Positions 43,121-51,429 of a DNA stretch of 63,169 nucleotides are shown in pieces. This DNA comes from Oliverpabstia intestinalis (GTDB taxonomy: Bacteria; Bacillota; Clostridia; Lachnospirales; Lachnospiraceae): contig NZ_VUMS01000018.1 in the NCBI RefSeq assembly GCF_009696065.1, positions 1 through 63,169 on the forward strand. The letters run 5' to 3'. Position numbers and translations under genes: made by a program. How positions within the stretch are numbered: position 1 is the first letter of the stretch; each line of letters starts with the position of its first letter. The notes beneath the pieces were generated by a model. It did not search any database and was not told the DNA's origin. It was given only the letters and a program-made list of their open reading frames with translations.

Positions 43121-44275
43121 GTGAGAATCAGTTTTAACCGCCCACCGTTTGTGGGAAAAGAAACAGAGTATATTAAAGAAGCCGTAGAAAAAAACGGTAT
43201 GATCTGCGGAGACGGTCCATTTACCAAAAAATGTTCCCAGTGGATGAAGGACAGGTTTCAGACGAAAAACGTATTGCTGACAACTTCCTGTACCCATGCA
43301 CTGGAGATGGCAGCGTTTCTGGCGGATATTCAGCCGGGAGATGAAGTGATCATGCCGTCGTATACCTTTGTATCCACCGCGGATGCTTTTGTTTTACGGG
43401 GAGCCACCTGCGTGTTTGTGGACATCCGTCCGGATACCATGAACATTGATGAGACAAAAATTGAGGAAGCAATTACAGAAAAGACCAAAGCAATCGTGCC
43501 GGTTCATTATGCAGGCGTCAGCTGTGCAATGGATGAGATCATGGCAATTGCGAAAAAATATAACCTGAAAGTGGTGGAAGATGCCGCGCAGGGAGTAAAT
43601 GCTTTTTATAAAGGAAAAGCACTTGGAACAATCGGTGATTTTGGCTGCTACAGTTTCCATGAGACAAAGAATTATTCCATGGGAGAGGGCGGTGCGATTC
43701 TCTTTCAGGATGACAGATACCTGGAACCTGCAGAAATCTTACGGGAAAAGGGAACAAACCGCAGCCAGTATTTCCGTGGACAGATTGATAAATATACCTG
43801 GGTGGGCTATGGATCGTCCTATCTGCCAAGCGATATGAATGCCGCTTATCTGTGGGCGCAGCTGGAAGAGGCAGACAAGATCAATGATAAGAGATTGTCC
43901 ATCTGGAACTTCTATCACGAAGAACTGAAAGAACTGGAAGACAAAGGGGTGCTGGAACGCCCGTATATTCCGGAGTATGCCACACACAATGCCCACATGT
44001 ATTACATCAAAGTAAAAGATCTGAGGGTGCGTACAAAGCTTCTGGCTTATCTGAAAGAGTGTGGGATCCTGAGTGTTTTCCATTATGTTCCACTGCACTC
44101 TGCAACAGCCGGAAAGAAGTTTGGACGGTTCCATGGCGAGGATGTTTACACGACAAAAGAGAGCGAACGGCTGTGTCGTCTGCCGATGTACTACAGTCTG
44201 TCCCTGGAAGAAGCAGCGGAAGTGGTAAAAGCACTGAAAGAATTTCCGGAGTATGAGACGATAGAAGACAGGTAG
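43121..44275 (+). CDS. wecE: dTDP-4-amino-4,6-dideoxygalactose transaminase (WecE-like)
   Basis: A 384-residue DegT/DnrJ/EryC1 aminotransferase closely resembling E. coli WecE (RffA), which aminates dTDP-4-keto-6-deoxyglucose using glutamate. Matching marks include CGDGPFTKKC, LTTSCTHALEMAA, GDEVIMPSYTFVSTADAFVLRGA, PDTMNIDET, VPVHYAG, SFHETKNYSMGEGG with PLP lysine Lys183, REKGTNRSQYFRGQ and FHYVPLHSA. I chose GTG 43121 because AGGAG lies nine bases upstream; the frame opens at a GTG at 43112 that overlaps the ribosome site. It suggests that a 4-amino-4,6-dideoxyhexose enters one of the glycans. The dTDP-glucose synthesis genes are outside the window. Its stop codon lies in a palindromic element. 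Confidence 0.9.
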   Translation: MRISFNRPPFVGKETEYIKEAVEKNGMICGDGPFTKKCSQWMKDRFQTKNVLLTTSCTHALEMAAFLADIQPGDEVIMPSYTFVSTADAFVLRGATCVFVDIRPDTMNIDETKIEEAITEKTKAIVPVHYAGVSCAMDEIMAIAKKYNLKVVEDAAQGVNAFYKGKALGTIGDFGCYSFHETKNYSMGEGGAILFQDDRYLEPAEILREKGTNRSQYFRGQIDKYTWVGYGSSYLPSDMNAAYLWAQLEEADKINDKRLSIWNFYHEELKELEDKGVLERPYIPEYATHNAHMYYIKVKDLRVRTKLLAYLKECGILSVFHYVPLHSATAGKKFGRFHGEDVYTTKESERLCRLPMYYSLSLEEAAEVVKALKEFPEYETIEDR

Positions 44276-44320
44276 CTATTCAGAGGGCAACTGTTAACCG
44301 GGAAGACACTGGACAGTTAC
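44272..44320. repeat. Palindromic element overlapping the wecE stop codon
   Basis: It starts GTAGCTATTCAG, which contains the wecE TAG, and ends CTGGACAGTTAC. The left end differs by one base from that of the element at 61498. It looks like a short member of the same family. Confidence 0.5.
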
Positions 44321-44354
44321 GAAAGCAGATAAGAGGCAACAGAAAGGAGTATCG

Positions 44355-46172
44355 ATGAGTTCAGGAAACTGGATGCGTTATCTCAAAAAGATAAAACCGT
44401 ATACGATAAAAAAGGGGATCCGCTATCTGAAACAATACGGACCGAAAGAGTTCTGGGTGCGTCTGTGTGAGCGGATGGAGCCGGAAGAAGTGCCTTATGG
44501 TCCATGGTTTGAGAATCACAAACCTTCGGAAAAAGAACTGGAAGGGCAGAGAAGGAAACAGTGGAAAAAACAGCCAATGATCAGTGTGGTTGTTCCGGCA
44601 TATAAAACACCGGCGAAATTCCTGCGGGAAATGATAGAATCACTGGAGGTGCAGACATATACAAACTGGGAACTGTGTATCGCCAATGCAAGCCCCGAGG
44701 ATGCAGCGATGTCGGAAGTACTCCGGGAATACACCTCGAAAGATGCCAGAGTAAAAGTGGAGAATCTGAAAGAAAATCTCGGAATCGCGGAAAATACGAA
44801 CGCAGCGATGGAGATGGCAGCCGGAGAATATACCGGTCTGCTTGACCATGACGATCTGCTGGCACCACAGGCACTGTACCGGATCGTGGAGGCACTGAAT
44901 CAGAGCAGAGAAGAGCCGGATGTCTTTTATTCGGATGAAGATAAAGTAACGACGGATCTGAGCGAACATTTTCAGCCACATTTCAAACCGGATTTTAATG
45001 TGGATCTGTTAAGATCCAATAATTATATTACACATTTCTTCGTGGTGAGAACCAGTCTGATCCGTCAGGTGGGCGGGTTCCGCAGAGAGTATGACGGGGC
45101 ACAGGATTATGATTTCATCTTCCGTTGTACGGAGGCCGCGAAGAAGATCTGCCATATCCCGGAGGTGCTGTATCACTGGCGGACGCATCAGGCATCCACG
45201 GCGGATAATCCGGCAAGCAAGATGTATGCGTTTGAGGCGGGAAAGAGAGCTATTGAAGCACATCTGAAACGACAGGGTGTGGAGGGAACCGTGAGTCATA
45301 CGAAAGATCTTGGTTTCTATCAGGTGGAATATCCGGTGCAGGGAACCCCGCTGGTGTCGGTCCTGATCCCGAACAAAGATCAGAAAGATACGTTGAAACA
45401 GTGTCTGGATTCGGTATTTTCCAAAACTACATATTGCAATTACGAAGTAATCATCATAGAAAATAACAGCCAGGAGAAAGAAACCTGGGAATATTATGAA
45501 GAACTGAAAAAACGGAATAACGTAAAAATTGTGATCTGGGAATCCGGATTTAATTATTCAGCCATCAATAATTTCGGAGAAAAATCGGCTTCCGGAGAGT
45601 ATCTGCTGTTTTTGAATAATGATGTGGAAGTGATCAATCCTCACTGGATGGAAGAAATGCTGGGGAACTGCCAACGGAAAGAAGTGGGTATCGTGGGAGC
45701 AAAACTGTATTACCCGGACGATACGATCCAGCATGCTGGAACAATCATCGGAATCGGCGGGATCGCCGGTCATGCATTCTTAAATATGCCACGTTCGAGA
45801 AGTGGGTATCTTCACAAAGCATCTTTGCAGATGGATCTGAGCGCAGTGACTGCCGCATGTATGATGATGAAGCGAACTGTTTTTGAAAGTCTGGATGGAT
45901 TTGAAGAAGCACTGACAGTGGCGTTTAACGACGTGGATCTTTGCCTGCGGTGCGTGAGAGCAGGATATCTTGTGGTCTATAATCCGAGGGTGGAATTATA
46001 TCATTACGAATCCAAATCCAGGGGATCGGAGGACAGTGAAGACAAAGTGCGCCGGTTCCAGCAGGAGATAGAATTTATGCGGACCAGATGGATCGATTTG
46101 TTAAAGCAGGGAGATCCTTATTATAATAAAAACCTTACGTTGAGCAAATGGAATTATTCGCTGCGTGCGTAA
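44355..46172 (+). CDS. Tandem GT2-GT2 glycosyltransferase
   Basis: A 605-residue protein with AAAGGAG before ATG. After about 75 residues without a recognised domain, GT2 domain one starts at MISVVVPAYKTPAKFL and carries LDHDDLLAPQAL and YSDEDKVTTD; domain two starts at LVSVLIPNKDQ and carries LLFLNNDVEVIN, then FNDVDLCLR. It corresponds to the C-terminal two thirds of the protein at 31205 and shares long stretches with it (FQPHFKPD, GAQDYDFIFRC, YHYESKSRG). The two are likely duplicated transferases working on related backbones. Confidence 0.88.
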   Translation: MSSGNWMRYLKKIKPYTIKKGIRYLKQYGPKEFWVRLCERMEPEEVPYGPWFENHKPSEKELEGQRRKQWKKQPMISVVVPAYKTPAKFLREMIESLEVQTYTNWELCIANASPEDAAMSEVLREYTSKDARVKVENLKENLGIAENTNAAMEMAAGEYTGLLDHDDLLAPQALYRIVEALNQSREEPDVFYSDEDKVTTDLSEHFQPHFKPDFNVDLLRSNNYITHFFVVRTSLIRQVGGFRREYDGAQDYDFIFRCTEAAKKICHIPEVLYHWRTHQASTADNPASKMYAFEAGKRAIEAHLKRQGVEGTVSHTKDLGFYQVEYPVQGTPLVSVLIPNKDQKDTLKQCLDSVFSKTTYCNYEVIIIENNSQEKETWEYYEELKKRNNVKIVIWESGFNYSAINNFGEKSASGEYLLFLNNDVEVINPHWMEEMLGNCQRKEVGIVGAKLYYPDDTIQHAGTIIGIGGIAGHAFLNMPRSRSGYLHKASLQMDLSAVTAACMMMKRTVFESLDGFEEALTVAFNDVDLCLRCVRAGYLVVYNPRVELYHYESKSRGSEDSEDKVRRFQQEIEFMRTRWIDLLKQGDPYYNKNLTLSKWNYSLRA

Positions 46173-46185
46173 GGAAGGAGATACC

Positions 46186-47154
46186 ATGAAGAAGATAACT
46201 GTTGTGATTCCTAATTTTAATGGGATACAGTATGTAGAACGTTGTCTGGACAGTTTGAAACGACAGACTTTTTCTGAATTCGATGTGATATTTGTGGACA
46301 ATGGTTCCGTAGATGGGAGCAGAGAACTGACAGAAGAAAAATATCCATGGGTACGGGTAATTGCACTTGCGGAAAATACTGGTTTTTGTAAAGCAGTGAA
46401 TATCGGAATTGAAGCAACACAGACACCATATGTAGTACTGTTAAATAATGATACCGAGGCAGAGCCCGATTTTCTGCTGGAACTGTATCGGGGAATTGAA
46501 AGGAAAAAGAATGCTTTTTCTGCAGCTGCTCGGATGCTGCAGTTTCATGATCGGGGAAAGATAGACGATGCCGGAAATTATTATAACTGTCTTGGCTGGG
46601 CGTTTGCGCTTGGGAAGGGAAAACCGGAAGAAAAATACAGAAAAGAGCGGAAAATATTTGCTTCCTGTGGCGGAGCTGCTATTTATCGGACAGAACTGGT
46701 AAAGCAGCTGGGAGGATTTGATGAGGAACATTTTGCGTATCTTGAGGATATTGATCTTGGATATCGGGCACAGATAGCAGGGTATGAAAACTGGTATTTG
46801 CCGAAGGCAGGGGTGTATCACGTGGGAAGCGGAACTTCAGGATCACGCTATAATCAGTTTAAAATCAGATATTCTTCCAGAAATAATGTTTATATGCTTT
46901 ATAAAAATATGCCATTGCTCCAGATCTTACTGAATCTGCCTTTTCTGGTGCTGGGATTCACTGTGAAACTTATATTCTTTGCTTCAAAGAAATATGGGCG
47001 GGAATATGCAGCAGGGATTAAAAATGGTTTTTCACTGTGTAAAAAAGATAAAAAAGTACCGTTTTTTTGGAAAAATCTTCCTAATTACGGGAAGATTCAA
47101 TTGCAGTTGTGGATCAATGTGATACGGAGATTTGACGTTACTGTTCACTGGTAA
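46186..47154 (+). CDS. GT2 glycosyltransferase, rhamnosyltransferase-like
   Basis: A 322-residue GT2 enzyme of the WbbL/rhamnosyltransferase type: TVVIPNFNGIQYVERCL, VDNGSVDGS, LAENTGFCKAVN, LLNNDTEAEP and a later LEDIDLGYRAQIAG. I chose ATG 46186, preceded by AAGGAAGGAG. One hydrophobic segment near residues 255-275 may hold it at the membrane. The last codons (FDVTVHW) lie inside the left arm of a 130-base palindromic element, which supplies the stop codon, so the natural C-terminus may have been altered by insertion. Confidence 0.87.
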   Translation: MKKITVVIPNFNGIQYVERCLDSLKRQTFSEFDVIFVDNGSVDGSRELTEEKYPWVRVIALAENTGFCKAVNIGIEATQTPYVVLLNNDTEAEPDFLLELYRGIERKKNAFSAAARMLQFHDRGKIDDAGNYYNCLGWAFALGKGKPEEKYRKERKIFASCGGAAIYRTELVKQLGGFDEEHFAYLEDIDLGYRAQIAGYENWYLPKAGVYHVGSGTSGSRYNQFKIRYSSRNNVYMLYKNMPLLQILLNLPFLVLGFTVKLIFFASKKYGREYAAGIKNGFSLCKKDKKVPFFWKNLPNYGKIQLQLWINVIRRFDVTVHW

Positions 47155-47265
47155 TATCACGCGAGGTGTTTTTTGCGAGCGAAGGTCACAGAAAACCCGA
47201 GATATATCGCGCGAATTTATGCGATTAGCATAAATTCTGTGCATCGTGCAGCGTGAACAGTAACG
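47136..47265. repeat. 130-base palindromic element
   Basis: Perfect 13-bp terminal inverted repeats (CGTTACTGTTCAC at 47136-47148, GTGAACAGTAACG at 47253-47265) enclose an inner hairpin AATTTATGC/GCATAAATT (47214-47236). The core CGCGAGGTGTTTT is shared with the element at 61498. It overlaps the 3' end of the GT2 gene. It encodes no protein and has the form of a MITE-like repeat. Confidence 0.7.
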
Positions 47266-47302
47266 ATTTGGATGAGAGAAACATTGGAGAACGTAAGTTT
47301 TG

Positions 47303-47331
47303 TTGACAGGAAAATATATCCTGACTATAAT
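47303..47331 (+). promoter_or_regulatory. Consensus promoter of the sugar-phosphate transferase/LCP operon
   Basis: A full-consensus TTGACA and TATAAT are separated by exactly 17 bases, with a leader of about 110 bases. Confidence 0.85.
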
Positions 47332-47374
47332 ATGTAAGAAAAGTGTAAGCTAATTAACAAAATGTTTGGTTGTG

Positions 47375-47417
47375 GTTTTGTATATTGCGTATTATAGTAA
47401 TATTGTAAATACAAAAC
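47375..47417 (+). promoter_or_regulatory. Inverted repeat in the operon leader
   Basis: GTTTTGTAT pairs with ATACAAAAC, with inner ATTA/TAAT complementarity, in the 5' leader 30 bases before the start. It has no T-run, so an operator or mRNA stem is more likely than a terminator. Confidence 0.4.
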
Positions 47418-47446
47418 ATACCAGAAATACTAAAAGGTGAAAAATA

Positions 47447-48853
47447 TTGATTAAAGATAATCAGAAGTACTTTAATCGTATGCATGTAGTGATTGATGCT
47501 GTTGTGATCATTGTTTCTTATCTGCTGGCATGGACATTAAAATTCGTGGGTCCCTTTTCAGTAGATGCGGTCAGAAGTTTATCTTTTGAATGGTATATGA
47601 CAGCGCTGGTTGGAATCGTACCGGTTTATCTGATCCTGTATTATGCGTTTAATCTGTATACACCGAAACGGGTGCAGGGACGCAGACTGGAATTTTCTAA
47701 TATTGTAAAAGCCAATACGGTGGGAATATTGTTGATCATCGGGTGCATTTATGTGTGGCTCAAAGAAATCAACTTTTCCCGTGATATGTTGTTTTTCTTC
47801 TATTTTATAAATATGTTCCTGGAAGAATTGGTCCGTATCACGATTCGTTATCTGTTGCGGGATATCCGTAAACGAGGTTTGAATCAGAAGCATATCCTGT
47901 TGGTTGGTTACAGTAAGGCAGCAGAAGCATATATTGACCGGATACTTGAAAATCCACAGTGGGGATATCAGATCCGTGGAATCCTCGATGATAATGTGGA
48001 AGCCGGAACTATGTACCGCGGAATTAAAGTGCTTGGAAGAATCGCAAATCTAATGGTGATCCTGCCGGAAAACAGGCTGGATGAGATTGCAATCACTTTG
48101 GGATTGAGTGAATATTACCGGCTGCAGGAAATTGTGGCAATGTGTGAAAAGTCAGGAGTACACACGAAGTTTATTCCTGATTACAATAATATCATTCCGA
48201 CAAAACCATATACAGAAGATTTACTGGGACTTCCGGTCATCAATATCCGTTATGTACCGCTGACTAATACGTTCAATGCGGTGGTAAAACGGCTGATGGA
48301 TATTTTCGGATCGATCGTTGCAATTATTCTGTTTTCTCCGATAATGTTGTTTGCTGTGATCATGATCAAGCTGACTTCTCCGGGACCGCTGATATACAAA
48401 CAGGAGCGGGTGGGACTGCATAATCATACATTTATGATGTATAAGTTCCGTTCAATGGAAGTACAGTCGAAGGAAAGTGAAAAGAAGGCATGGACCGTCA
48501 AAAACGATCCAAGGGTAACCGGAATCGGGAAGCTGATGCGACGGACGAGTATCGATGAGCTGCCACAGCTGTTTAACATTCTCAAAGGAGATATGAGTCT
48601 GGTGGGACCAAGACCGGAACGGCCGTTTTTTGTGGAAAAATTCCGGGAAGAGATCCCGAGATATATGGTAAAACATCAGGTACGTCCGGGTCTTACCGGC
48701 TGGGCACAGGTCAATGGCTACAGAGGAAATACATCCATTCGGAAACGAATAGATTATGATCTGTATTATATTGAAAACTGGTCTGTCGGACTGGATGTAA
48801 AAATTATTTTGCTGACGTTTTTTAAAGGCTTTATTAACAAGAACGCATATTAG
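47447..48853 (+). CDS. Polyprenyl-phosphate sugar-1-phosphate transferase
   Basis: A 468-residue initiating enzyme of the WbaP/CpsE kind. Four membrane helices lie in residues 10-125, a Rossmann-like region near 145-250 (ILLVGYSKAAEAYIDRI), a fifth hydrophobic segment near 283-305, and the catalytic sugar-transferase domain follows: SPGPLIYKQERVG, MYKFRSM, RTSIDELPQLFNILKGD, VGPRPERP and [12 protein letters not shown]. It starts with TTG 47447 after AAAGGTG. It loads the first sugar phosphate on undecaprenyl phosphate. It is a second, separately controlled initiating enzyme beside the fused one at 4090. LCP ligase genes follow. Confidence 0.92.
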   Translation: MIKDNQKYFNRMHVVIDAVVIIVSYLLAWTLKFVGPFSVDAVRSLSFEWYMTALVGIVPVYLILYYAFNLYTPKRVQGRRLEFSNIVKANTVGILLIIGCIYVWLKEINFSRDMLFFFYFINMFLEELVRITIRYLLRDIRKRGLNQKHILLVGYSKAAEAYIDRILENPQWGYQIRGILDDNVEAGTMYRGIKVLGRIANLMVILPENRLDEIAITLGLSEYYRLQEIVAMCEKSGVHTKFIPDYNNIIPTKPYTEDLLGLPVINIRYVPLTNTFNAVVKRLMDIFGSIVAIILFSPIMLFAVIMIKLTSPGPLIYKQERVGLHNHTFMMYKFRSMEVQSKESEKKAWTVKNDPRVTGIGKLMRRTSIDELPQLFNILKGDMSLVGPRPERPFFVEKFREEIPRYMVKHQVRPGLTGWAQVNGYRGNTSIRKRIDYDLYYIENWSVGLDVKIILLTFFKGFINKNAY

Positions 48854-48900
48854 GAAGAGGGTCCGCAAGATAGAAAAACAAAGGAATAAGGAGTAAATAC

Positions 48901-50166
48901 ATGGCGAAAGAGAAAAACCTGACGGACAGACAGAAAAGAATCCGACGCAGACGCCGGAAAAGTACGATGAGCAGAGTAGTGTTTGCGCTGGAAATTATCA
49001 TTCTGGTCGTCCTGATGGGCGGACTGTTTGTATATGCGAAACTCGGAAATATGAATTACGAAGACCTGAATTTTGAAAATGTGGATGTGAATCAAAGTGT
49101 GGAAGAAAATCAGGTTATGAAAGGTTATACAAGTATTGCACTGGTTGGGCTTGACAGCAGAGAAGGAGAACTGGATGGTGATGTCAACAGTGATACGATG
49201 ATCATTGCGAGTATCAATAACGATACCAAAAAGGTAAAACTGGTTTCTATATACCGTGATACGTATCTTAGGGTTGGAAGTAATTCGGACGGCGAAAATG
49301 TATACAATAAGGCAAATTCTGCGTTCTGTACAGGTGGTCCGGAAAAAATGATGACCATGATGAATAAGAATCTTGATCTTAATATTGTTGACTATGTAAC
49401 GGTTGACTTTAAAGGCGTTGCAGAGGCGGTGGAACTGCTTGGCGGTATCGATGTTGATCTGAAAGAAGAGGAGATTGAACATCTGAACAATTATTGTGTA
49501 GAGACGTCAGAAGTTACCGGTATGGATTATACACCACTGAAAAAGGTTGCCGGAGTTCATCATCTGAACGGAGTACAGACTGTAGCGTATGCGCGAATTC
49601 GTTATACAGCGGGAAACGATTTCAGACGTGCGGCAAGACAGAGAGAGGTTATATATAAGATCGTAGAAAAGGCAAAGAATTCCAGTATCAGTACCCTTAG
49701 CAAAGTTCTGGATAAAGTGTTCCCACTCATCAAAACATCTCTGACGAAACCGGAGATTTTGCAGATGGGAATGAGTATGCTCTCCTATGATATTGAAGAT
49801 CAGACAGGTTTCCCATTTGATCATTTATATGGAGGGGTAGTAGAAGACGCAATGGACGGTCTTGACTGTGTACTTCCGATTACTTTGGAATCTAATGTAA
49901 TCAAACTGCATGAATTTCTGTATCCGGAAGACAGTTATGTTCCTTCGGATGAGGTGAAAACATACAGTCAGAAAATTATAGAAATCAGTGGATTTGGAGA
50001 AGAATCCAGACTGGATCATTCGGAGGATGGTTCACTGGCAGCTTATCATGAATCGGATACAGAGTCTGCGAATCCGGCAGAGAGCTCTGCAGATCCGCAG
50101 GAAGAAAGCCAGACAGATGTAACAGATGATACACAGGGATATGATGATTCTTCCCTGGAACAGTAA
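48901..50166 (+). CDS. LytR-CpsA-Psr (LCP) family glycopolymer ligase
   Basis: A 421-residue LCP protein with a basic N-terminus (RQKRIRRRRRKS), one membrane helix near 25-46 and an extracellular LCP domain: IALVGLDSREGELDGDVNSDTM, VSIYRDTYL, ELLGGIDVDL, AYARIRYTAGNDFRRAARQREVI. Such enzymes transfer undecaprenyl-diphosphate-linked polymers to peptidoglycan. The C-terminal 60 residues are acidic and Ser-rich. It is one of a tandem pair with the next gene, with which it shares an almost identical central block. Confidence 0.93.
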   Translation: MAKEKNLTDRQKRIRRRRRKSTMSRVVFALEIIILVVLMGGLFVYAKLGNMNYEDLNFENVDVNQSVEENQVMKGYTSIALVGLDSREGELDGDVNSDTMIIASINNDTKKVKLVSIYRDTYLRVGSNSDGENVYNKANSAFCTGGPEKMMTMMNKNLDLNIVDYVTVDFKGVAEAVELLGGIDVDLKEEEIEHLNNYCVETSEVTGMDYTPLKKVAGVHHLNGVQTVAYARIRYTAGNDFRRAARQREVIYKIVEKAKNSSISTLSKVLDKVFPLIKTSLTKPEILQMGMSMLSYDIEDQTGFPFDHLYGGVVEDAMDGLDCVLPITLESNVIKLHEFLYPEDSYVPSDEVKTYSQKIIEISGFGEESRLDHSEDGSLAAYHESDTESANPAESSADPQEESQTDVTDDTQGYDDSSLEQ

Positions 50167-50199
50167 ACCTCGGGGGATACGAAAGAGGGAGGGAAACCT

Positions 50200-51351
50200 A
50201 TGTCTAAAAAACAGCCGTTGACCAGAAAACAGAAGAGATTATTAAAGAAAAGAAGACGCAGAAGAATTTTTTTCGGAATCGAGATTTTTATTCTGCTGAT
50301 TCTGATTGCAGGTGTTTTTATATATGCAAAACTTGGCAAGATGAATTTTACGAGTCTTGATTTCAGCAAGATTGGAGTTAATTCCGGCGTCAGCAATAAT
50401 AAAGTTATGAAAGGTTATACGACCATCGGTCTGGTGGGCCTGGATAATCGCAGTAATAAATTAAAATCCGGTAACAGTGATACTATGATTATTGCAAGTA
50501 TCGACAATGATACCAAGAAAGTGAAACTGGTTTCAGTATATCGTGATACGTATCTGCGGATTGGCGAAGATTCGGAAGGAAATGGTCAGTATAACAGAGC
50601 GAATGCTGCATATGCAAAAGGCGGTGCCGAACAGTTTCTGAATATGCTCAATACCAATCTGGATTTGAATGTGACAGATTTTGTAAGCGTAGATTTTCAG
50701 GCGGTTGCGGAAGCCGTGGAACTGCTTGGCGGAATCGATGTGGAATTGAAAGAAGAAGAAGTGGTTCATCTGAATAATTACTGTGTGGAAACATCAAAAG
50801 TAACAGGTATGGATTATACGCCACTTAAAAAAACAGCAGGCGTACATCATCTGAATGGTGTGCAGACAGTAGCATATGCACGAATCAGATATACAGCAGG
50901 AAATGATTTCCGTCGTGCGGCAAGACAGAGAGAAGTTATCTATAAAATCGTAGAGAAAGCGAAAAATGCAGATGTCGCTACATTGAGTAAAATTCTAGAT
51001 AAAGTATTTCCAAATATCTATACATCTTTTTCAAAAGCAGAAATTCTGCAAATGGGAATGAGTATGTTATCCTATGATATTGAAGATCAAACTGGTTTTC
51101 CATTTGATCATCTGTATGGACAGCGTGTGAAAGATGCGGTTGGAATTGATGTAGTACTTCCGGTCACATTGGAATCAAATGTGATCAAACTGCATGAATT
51201 CCTGTATCCGGAAGACAGTTATACACCTTCCGAAGAAGTGAAGGCATATAGCCAGCGAATTGTGGATAAGAGCGGATTTGGAGAAGAGTCAAGACTGGAT
51301 CATTCGGAAGATGGCTCCCTTGCAGCTTATCGTGAGAGTGATACGGAGTAA
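50200..51351 (+). CDS. LytR-CpsA-Psr (LCP) family glycopolymer ligase
   Basis: A 383-residue LCP protein and tandem paralogue of the preceding one, with the same order: basic tail, membrane helix near 25-45, GLVGLDNRSNKLKSGNSDTM, VSVYRDTYLRIG, ARIRYTAGNDFRRAARQREVI. It lacks the acidic C-terminal extension of its neighbour. GAGGGAGGG precedes ATG and a strong terminator follows. Two copies may attach different polymers or provide redundancy. Confidence 0.93.
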   Translation: MSKKQPLTRKQKRLLKKRRRRRIFFGIEIFILLILIAGVFIYAKLGKMNFTSLDFSKIGVNSGVSNNKVMKGYTTIGLVGLDNRSNKLKSGNSDTMIIASIDNDTKKVKLVSVYRDTYLRIGEDSEGNGQYNRANAAYAKGGAEQFLNMLNTNLDLNVTDFVSVDFQAVAEAVELLGGIDVELKEEEVVHLNNYCVETSKVTGMDYTPLKKTAGVHHLNGVQTVAYARIRYTAGNDFRRAARQREVIYKIVEKAKNADVATLSKILDKVFPNIYTSFSKAEILQMGMSMLSYDIEDQTGFPFDHLYGQRVKDAVGIDVVLPVTLESNVIKLHEFLYPEDSYTPSEEVKAYSQRIVDKSGFGEESRLDHSEDGSLAAYRESDTE

Positions 51352-51370
51352 GAAGAAAAAATGGAAAATA

Positions 51371-51405
51371 AAGAACTGTCGTGAAAAGTGCGACAGTTCT
51401 TTTCA
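51371..51405 (+). terminator. Terminator of the LCP operon
   Basis: AAGAACTGTCG pairs perfectly with CGACAGTTCTT around a 9-base loop and ends in T residues. The next gene begins 25 bases later, so part of the transcription may continue. Confidence 0.9.
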
Positions 51406-51429
51406 CATATATAGAAAATGGAGCAGATT

